A DNA stretch of 64,000 nucleotides from Nucisporomicrobium flavum (GTDB lineage Bacteria; Actinomycetota; Actinomycetes; Mycobacteriales; Micromonosporaceae). Position numbers and translations under genes: made by a program. Every line of letters starts with the position of its first letter. Position 1 is the stretch's first letter. The stretch spans positions 722,474 through 786,473 of the forward strand of contig NZ_JADMLH010000002.1 of the NCBI RefSeq assembly GCF_016464385.1, given 5' to 3'. The notes under the pieces are model-generated. The model worked only from the letters and a program-made list of their open reading frames with translations. It was not told the DNA's origin and did not search any database. Shown here in pieces: positions 59,461-64,000 of the stretch.

Positions 59461-60051
59461 ATGCCGTACCGCCGGCTCCGGCAGCACCTCACGACGCGTA
59501 CCGACGACTGGTGGCCGTGGCTCGTCGCCGCCCTCGCGGTGCTGCTCACCGCGGGTTGCGTCACGCTCGTCGCCGCCATCGGCGCCGCCGCGGACCAGCT
59601 CGCCGCGGACCTCGGCGGTACCACCCGGCAGGCCACCCGCGCGGACGCCGTGGCCGGCCGGATGAACCAGGAGGTCGCCGACGGCCGCTTCGAGTTCGCG
59701 GTCACCGGGATGCGCTGCGGCGTACGCCAGGTCGGCACGAGGCGGCTCGGCCAGAAGGCGCGCGGCCGGTTCTGCCTGGTCACGGTCTCCGTGAAGAACA
59801 TCGGCCGGCACGCGCGGACCCTCGACGCCGGCGCTCAGACCGGGTACGCGGCCGACGGCCGGGCGTTCCCCAGCGAGGCGGGGGCCGCCATGTTCGCGGC
59901 CGGACCGGGCCGGACGGTGCTCGAGCGCATCGACCCGGGCGTACGCGTACACGGCACGCTGGTCTTCGACGTTCCCCGCGGAACGAGGCTGGCGTCCGTC
60001 GTGCTGCGCGACTCGGCGCTCACCCGCGGCGTACGCATCCCGCTCGGTTGA
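59461..60051 (+). CDS. DUF4352 membrane-anchored protein
   Basis: A 196-residue protein with one N-terminal membrane helix (about 20-42) and an extracytoplasmic DUF4352-like domain: RFEFAVTGMRCGVRQVG, RFCLVTVSVKNIGRHARTLD and LVFDVPRGTRLASVVLRDSAL. DUF4352 domains are Ig-like and bind unknown ligands. ATG at 59461 with GGGGGGAG upstream; the open frame before it lacks support. 16 bp separate it from the SIMPL gene. Confidence 0.85.
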   Translation: MPYRRLRQHLTTRTDDWWPWLVAALAVLLTAGCVTLVAAIGAAADQLAADLGGTTRQATRADAVAGRMNQEVADGRFEFAVTGMRCGVRQVGTRRLGQKARGRFCLVTVSVKNIGRHARTLDAGAQTGYAADGRAFPSEAGAAMFAAGPGRTVLERIDPGVRVHGTLVFDVPRGTRLASVVLRDSALTRGVRIPLG

Positions 60052-60067
60052 TGGGTAGGTTCGGGGG

Positions 60068-60712
60068 ATGCCTGAGCAGCCGATGGTCGTCGTCCGTGGT
60101 GAGGCCGTCCGGGAAGTGCCCCCGGAGATCGCCCAGTTCTCCGTCACCGTGTCCGTACGCGACAAGGACCGGCAGGTCACGCTGACCCGGTTGACCGAGC
60201 GGGCCGCCGAGGTGCGCACCGCGCTCGACGACTACCCCGACGCGGTCGAGCGGCGGGATACCAGCGGGGTCCAGGTGCACCCGCAGCTCAAGCGGGGCGG
60301 CAGCATCTCCGCGTACGTGGGGAGCGTCAGCACCACGGTGACCGTCACCGACTTCGCCTCGCTGGGGGAGATCCTGCTGCGGCTGGGCCGCGGCGAGGAC
60401 GTGACCATCTCCGGGCCCTGGTGGCAGCTGCGCCCGGGCAGCCGGGCCGGCGCCGACGTGCGACGCGAGGCGATCACCGACGCGCTGGGCCGGGCCCGGG
60501 AGTACGCGGAGGCGGTCGGCGCTCGGGTGGACCGGCTGGTGGAGATCTCCGACGAGGGCACCGGCGGCGGCGGGGGCGGCCGGATGCGGGCCGCGGCGTA
60601 CGGGATGGAGTCGGCCGCCGACCTGGAGCTCGAGCTGGACCCGCAGCCGCAGACCGTGCACGCCGCGGTGATCGTCCGCGTGGCCATCACGGAGCCGTCC
60701 TCGCTCACCTGA
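60068..60712 (+). CDS. SIMPL-domain protein
   Basis: A 214-residue protein of the SIMPL (DUF541) family: MVVVRGEAVREVPPEIAQFSVTVSVRDKD at the start, GVQVHPQLKRGGSISAYVGSVSTTVTV in the middle and AITDALGRAREYAEAVGARV at the end. SIMPL proteins form ring-like periplasmic oligomers of unknown role. No signal peptide is seen in this one, so it may be cytosolic. Likely cotranscribed with the DUF4352 gene. Confidence 0.87.
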   Translation: MPEQPMVVVRGEAVREVPPEIAQFSVTVSVRDKDRQVTLTRLTERAAEVRTALDDYPDAVERRDTSGVQVHPQLKRGGSISAYVGSVSTTVTVTDFASLGEILLRLGRGEDVTISGPWWQLRPGSRAGADVRREAITDALGRAREYAEAVGARVDRLVEISDEGTGGGGGGRMRAAAYGMESAADLELELDPQPQTVHAAVIVRVAITEPSSLT

Positions 60713-60774
60713 GGCGACCATCCGATCCGCCCGTTTCGCCCGCGCGGGAGCGTGCGATCAGCGAGACTCGCTGC

Positions 60775-62028
60775 ATGCGTCGCTTGTTGCTCCGGATCGC
60801 CAACGTGAACCCGGACAGCGTGACCACGCACTCGGACCGGGTCCTCTACAGCGCCATCGGCGTGTTCATCGTGCTCTATTTCGTGTACGCGACGGTCGGC
60901 GGCGCCGCGTTCGTCGACGCCAGCGCGAACTACACGCACCCGTGGTGGCAGTGGCTGGTCGGGCCGCTCGTCGCGACCGGCGTGGTGGCGTACGACCGGG
61001 CCGTGGTGGGCCGCGTGGCGATCAACTACGAGCGGCTGGAGTCGTCGGACCCGGCGGACCTGCTGCGCCGCCCGACCGTCGGCCTGTACGCCGGCCGCCT
61101 CGCCCTGGCCCTGCTGTTCGCCGTGATCATCACCGAGCCGCTGATGCTGGCCCGCTACCAGGGCGAGATCGACGCGCGGCTCAACGAGGTGCACAACGAG
61201 CAGATCAGCCGGGTCGAGCAGAGCGGGGCGATCGCCGCGTACGACGCCCGGATGCAGCAGCTCAAGCGGGAGACGGCGGCGGACGACCGGGCCGTGCAGG
61301 CGCTCACCACACGCGCTGCGCAGAAGCGCAGGGACGCCCGTACCGTTTATGCCCAAGCCCTCGCCGACTCCGAGGGTGACGGTGTCTCCCGCAAGGCGGG
61401 CTGCCCGGAGGGCGGCTATTGCGACACGCTGGTGAAGCGGTCCCGGGGCCTGGACGATCAGGCCGCGCGCCTCGACGCGCAGGCCGCGGAGCTGCAGAAG
61501 AGCCAGGATGCGGCGCGGCAGTCGCGGGCCGCCGAGCAGGCGGACCTCACCCGCAAGATCAGCGATCAGCGTACGGCCAACGCCGAGGCGATCAAGGCCG
61601 ACGCCGGGTTCGGCGCCCGCACCAAGGCCATGTGGTACCTGGTGACCAGCGACTTCTGGGGCATCGGCGTCTTCTACGTCGGCATCGCGCTGCTGCTGGT
61701 CGCCCTCGACTGCGCCGCGGTCGGCCTCAAGTTCGTCTCGCACGGCAACGGGTACGAACGCAGCGAGGCCCGCGTCGCCCGAGGCCGGGAGCACGAGGCC
61801 GCGATCGGCTACGAGCAGGGCCTGCGCGACGCTCGCCGGTACGCCGAGGCCACCTCGCGGGTGATGGCGGAGAGCATCGGCAAGGCGTCGCACGACGAGG
61901 AGCTGGCCGGCATCGCGGTGGAACGGGCCCGCGCCCACCTCTACGACAGCGTGACCGGGGCGCCGCTGCCGCCCGTACCCGTGATCGAACGCCACACGCT
62001 GCGCGATGTGGACAGCATCAGGGCGTGA
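60775..62028 (+). CDS. DUF4407 membrane protein
   Basis: A 417-residue protein. About three N-terminal membrane helices (VLYSAIGVFIVLYFVYATV, WLVGPLVATGVVAYDRAVVG, GRLALALLFAVIITEPLML) precede a long cytosolic coiled coil (about 125-290), a fourth helix (WGIGVFYVGIALLLVALDC) and a charged tail. This is the DUF4407 layout. Function unknown. It overlaps the phosphotransferase start by one base (TGATG), so the two are coupled. Confidence 0.87.
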   Translation: MRRLLLRIANVNPDSVTTHSDRVLYSAIGVFIVLYFVYATVGGAAFVDASANYTHPWWQWLVGPLVATGVVAYDRAVVGRVAINYERLESSDPADLLRRPTVGLYAGRLALALLFAVIITEPLMLARYQGEIDARLNEVHNEQISRVEQSGAIAAYDARMQQLKRETAADDRAVQALTTRAAQKRRDARTVYAQALADSEGDGVSRKAGCPEGGYCDTLVKRSRGLDDQAARLDAQAAELQKSQDAARQSRAAEQADLTRKISDQRTANAEAIKADAGFGARTKAMWYLVTSDFWGIGVFYVGIALLLVALDCAAVGLKFVSHGNGYERSEARVARGREHEAAIGYEQGLRDARRYAEATSRVMAESIGKASHDEELAGIAVERARAHLYDSVTGAPLPPVPVIERHTLRDVDSIRA

Positions 62029-62924
62029 TGCCCGCGTGCCCTACCCTCGGCGCTGTGCAGCCGCCGCCGTTCGCCGAGATTCTGCCGTCCGGATCCGTCG
62101 TCACCGAGGTCGTGCCCCGTAGCGGCGGATCGCTGCACACGGTGCACGAGGTGCGCCGCGCCGGGGCCGACCCGCTGATCGTCAAGCAGTACGCCGACCG
62201 GTGGCGGGCGCAGCAGCGCAAGGAAGTGCACGTCTACCGGTTGGCGGCCGGGGTGGCCGGCGTTCCGCAGGTGGTGCACGCCGACGACGAGCGGGCGACG
62301 ACGGTGCTCACGCTGATCCGCGGGAAGCCGATGTGGGAGCACGAGCTGGAGCCCGCCGCCGTGCGGGCCGCGTACCGCCGGATGGGCGAGTTCCTGGCTG
62401 CCCTGCACAGGATCAGCCTGCCGGCGTACGGGCACCTCACCACCGAGATCGTCGATCCCGTCGCCGACAACGTGACGTACGTGCGTCGCATCTTCGCGCG
62501 GCAACTGGACGAGTTCCTCGCGGCCGGCGGCCGGCGTGACCTCCACGATGCCGTCGCCCGGCGGGTGGCGGCCGACGAGGAGGCGTACGCGGCCTGCACC
62601 GGCGCGGTGCTGTGCCACAACGACCTCCACGAGGGCAACGTCCTGATCGACGACGAGGGGACGGTCGCCGGGTTCATCGACGTCGAGAACGCCGTGGCCG
62701 CCGACCCGATGACCGACCTGGCCAAGACGCTGCAGTTCGACCCCGAGGAGTCGCCGGAGAAGCGGGCGGCGCTGTTCGAGGGGTACGGCCCGCTGCCGCC
62801 GTACGGCCCGGAACGGATCGCGCTCTACCGGCTCTACCACGCCCTCGAGCTGTGGACCTGGTTCACCTCCATCGGCGAGACCGCGCGCCTGCCCGGACTG
62901 GTGAACAGCCTCCTCAGGGCATAG
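62028..62924 (+). CDS. Aminoglycoside phosphotransferase-family protein
   Basis: A 298-residue APH-fold protein: VKQYADRWRAQQRKEVHVYRL in the N-lobe, LCHNDLHEGNVLIDD as catalytic loop (Asp and Asn present) and FIDVENAVAADPMTDLAK as metal segment. The motifs are complete, so it may be an active kinase. Start at ATG 62028 (TGATG overlap with DUF4407); a later GTG (VQPPPF) is possible. Substrate unknown; third APH-type gene in the window. Confidence 0.85.
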   Translation: MPACPTLGAVQPPPFAEILPSGSVVTEVVPRSGGSLHTVHEVRRAGADPLIVKQYADRWRAQQRKEVHVYRLAAGVAGVPQVVHADDERATTVLTLIRGKPMWEHELEPAAVRAAYRRMGEFLAALHRISLPAYGHLTTEIVDPVADNVTYVRRIFARQLDEFLAAGGRRDLHDAVARRVAADEEAYAACTGAVLCHNDLHEGNVLIDDEGTVAGFIDVENAVAADPMTDLAKTLQFDPEESPEKRAALFEGYGPLPPYGPERIALYRLYHALELWTWFTSIGETARLPGLVNSLLRA

Positions 62925-62936
62925 TGCAAATTGCAC
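62924..62936 (+). promoter_or_regulatory. Perfect 13-bp dyad with -10-like box
   Basis: gtgcaaattgcac is an exact palindrome around a central a. A TACTAT box (62945-62950) follows. It starts at the last base of the phosphotransferase stop codon and precedes the 2'-5' RNA ligase-like gene by ~130 bp. An AT-rich dyad is rare in this DNA and suggests an operator, but no regulator is adjacent. Confidence 0.45.
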
Positions 62937-63068
62937 GGGAGGGCTACTATTTCACTCCGGCGTACCGCTTGCCCACGCTCTGTTATCGGCGGTGGCGCCG
63001 GGCTCGAAGAGCGGCGGAGACGACGAGCGATCGTCGTCCCCGCCGTTGCGCGTCTACCGTTCCCTGTG

Positions 63069-63548
63069 ATGCACACGGTTGAGCTCCTGCTGGACGCCCC
63101 GCTGGAAGCCCATGTCCGGACGGTGTGGCGTGACCTCTTGGCGATGGGCCTGCGCAGCCTGGCCTCGCACGAGCACCCCACGAACCGCCCGCACGTCACG
63201 CTGGCGACCGCCGACGCGTTGTCGCCGGGTGTCGCGCCCGCACTGGACGGGCTGCCGCTCGACGTGGAGCTGGGCGACGTGGTGTTCCTCGGCCGTACGG
63301 TGGCCTGGCGGGTACGCCCCTCGGCCGCACTGCTGTCGGTGCAGCGCCGGGTGTGGGAAGCGCTCGACGGCCGGGAGCGGAACCCGCTGCACGAGCCGGG
63401 GCGCTGGGTGCCGCACGTGAGCCTGGCACTGCGGGTGAAGCCGGAGCTGCAGGACTTGTACCCCTGCGACGTCGGCGCGGCGTCCGGTCACGTGGTCGCA
63501 GCCCGCACGTACAACTCCGAGACGCGTACGGTCACCGCACTGCCCTGA
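63069..63548 (+). CDS. 2'-5' RNA ligase / phosphodiesterase-like (2H) protein
   Basis: A 159-residue 2H-superfamily protein with two H-x-(T/S) motifs: RPHVTLATA and WVPHVSLAL. These form the catalytic tetrad of cyclic phosphodiesterases or ligases acting on RNA ends or ADP-ribose cyclic phosphates. The ATG at 63069 is uncertain (a GTG directly before is in frame; the frame is open to a TTG at 62931). No RNA-repair partners are adjacent. Function by fold only. Confidence 0.82.
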   Translation: MHTVELLLDAPLEAHVRTVWRDLLAMGLRSLASHEHPTNRPHVTLATADALSPGVAPALDGLPLDVELGDVVFLGRTVAWRVRPSAALLSVQRRVWEALDGRERNPLHEPGRWVPHVSLALRVKPELQDLYPCDVGAASGHVVAARTYNSETRTVTALP

Positions 63549-63592
63549 CGATATGTTGAGGGGTGTAGCACTTCACGGTCCAGGAGGTAGGT

Positions 63593-64000
63593 ATGACCGC
63601 CGAGATGGTCCCGCCGGCTTGGATGCATGAGCAGGTCACCGCGGAGCAATACGCGACCTGGACAGAAGAGCAGTGTGCGGGCATCGAGATCGTGGATGGG
63701 ATGGTTCTCGTGAGTCCGAGCGCTTCCAAGCGCCACAACCGCCTGGCCCGGCTCCTGGCCAACGCCTTGGACGACGCTGCGGGACCGGACTGGAACGCCG
63801 ACACCGACTTCGACGTCCGGCTCCAGGACGTGCCGCTCAACAATCGTCGTCCCGACGTGACGGTGTATCGGGCGGACACCCTGGATGTGTCACCGACCCG
63901 GCCGGACCACGTGCTTCTCGTGGTCGAGGTCGTCTCGCCCGGCTCGGAGACCACGGACCGGATCGTCAAGGCCGACCAGTACGCCAGGGCCGGCATCCAG
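63593..64000 (+). CDS. Uma2-family putative endonuclease, partial at window edge
   Basis: An open frame from ATG 63593 to the window end (136 codons so far) encodes a third Uma2/DUF820 protein: VDGMVLVSPSASKRHNRLARLL, RRPDVTVYRA, VLLVVEVVSPGSETTDRIVKADQYARAGIQ. The PD-(D/E)xK-like core (PDV, VEVVSPGS, K) is intact. AGGAGGT (63582-63588) gives a good ribosome site. The C-terminus lies outside the window. Unlike the two tandem copies at 11-12 kb it does not begin MTSA, so it is a separate subgroup. Confidence 0.88.
   Translation, partial: MTAEMVPPAWMHEQVTAEQYATWTEEQCAGIEIVDGMVLVSPSASKRHNRLARLLANALDDAAGPDWNADTDFDVRLQDVPLNNRRPDVTVYRADTLDVSPTRPDHVLLVVEVVSPGSETTDRIVKADQYARAGIQ

Overview
The window is very GC-rich DNA with dense genes, many GTG starts, frequent 4-nt ATGA/GTGA stop-start overlaps and strong G/C bias at third codon positions. 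It carries the mycothiol gene mshB, several ECF and SigE-type sigma factors, a mycosin (type VII secretion protease), XRE-DUF5753/DUF397 regulators, an Sdh1-type succinate dehydrogenase and a 7Fe ferredoxin next to dapC. Together these point to a mycelial actinomycete, most likely Micromonosporaceae (Actinoplanes-like); the family is an inference. No rRNA, tRNA, CRISPR array, transposase or prophage gene was seen. The first ~98 bases are almost pure G/C homopolymers and look like a contig-end or assembly problem.

Layout. 0.1-2.9 kb: secreted fasciclin protein, AlkB-like dioxygenase, small-molecule phosphotransferase and a GNAT acetyltransferase. 3.0-6.8 kb: a three-gene succinate dehydrogenase operon (anchor, flavoprotein, iron-sulfur subunit with an unusual C-terminal tail) with a good terminator and an upstream dyad. 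7-14 kb: a membrane protein, a coupled TldD/TldE-like pair, two Uma2-type nuclease-fold proteins and an S9-peptidase-like protein that has lost its nucleophile and its C-terminus. 13.9-19 kb: mshB with its coupled membrane protein, a VanW protein, membrane proteins and a 20-bp tandem repeat.

19-23.9 kb is the clearest single system: a persulfide/sulfite detoxification regulon. It has a CoA-disulfide-reductase/rhodanese fusion, a TauE-type exporter, a rhodanese-membrane protein and a metallo-beta-lactamase/rhodanese fusion, with a CstR-like repressor gene. Three near-identical ATACCCCCGGGGGTAT operators each overlap a -10 box.

24-28 kb: ECF sigma factor with a membrane partner, GNAT, fdxA-dapC. 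28.2-31.9 kb: a three-gene type VII secretion-like operon ending in a mycosin whose signal peptide sits behind ~200 residues of repeats. 32-34.7 kb: an HTH-less DUF5753 protein, a DUF397 protein and a full XRE-DUF5753 regulator, with a recurring TCTGC motif in the promoters. 34.9-37.3 kb: acyltransferase-sigma-membrane protein operon. 38-38.7 kb: mostly non-coding, with a possible 48-residue small protein, a hairpin and the remains of an ArsR regulator.

38.7-51 kb: secreted and signalling proteins: M6-type metalloprotease; a coupled sigma factor / membrane protein / amidoligase operon; methyltransferase; Ig-like secreted protein; YrdC-like protein; a receptor kinase with a ricin-type lectin ectodomain next to a secreted pectate lyase; NmrA-like reductase divergent from a LysR regulator; TPM-domain protein. 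51-64 kb: phosphotransferases, GNAT, amino-acid dehydrogenase divergent from an Lrp regulator, another SigE-type sigma factor with a LytR_C membrane protein, an NlpC/P60 hydrolase, a SigB/F-type sigma factor, LamG protein, DivIVA-like coiled coil, DUF4352, SIMPL and DUF4407 proteins, a 2'-5' RNA ligase-like protein and a third Uma2 gene cut by the window edge.
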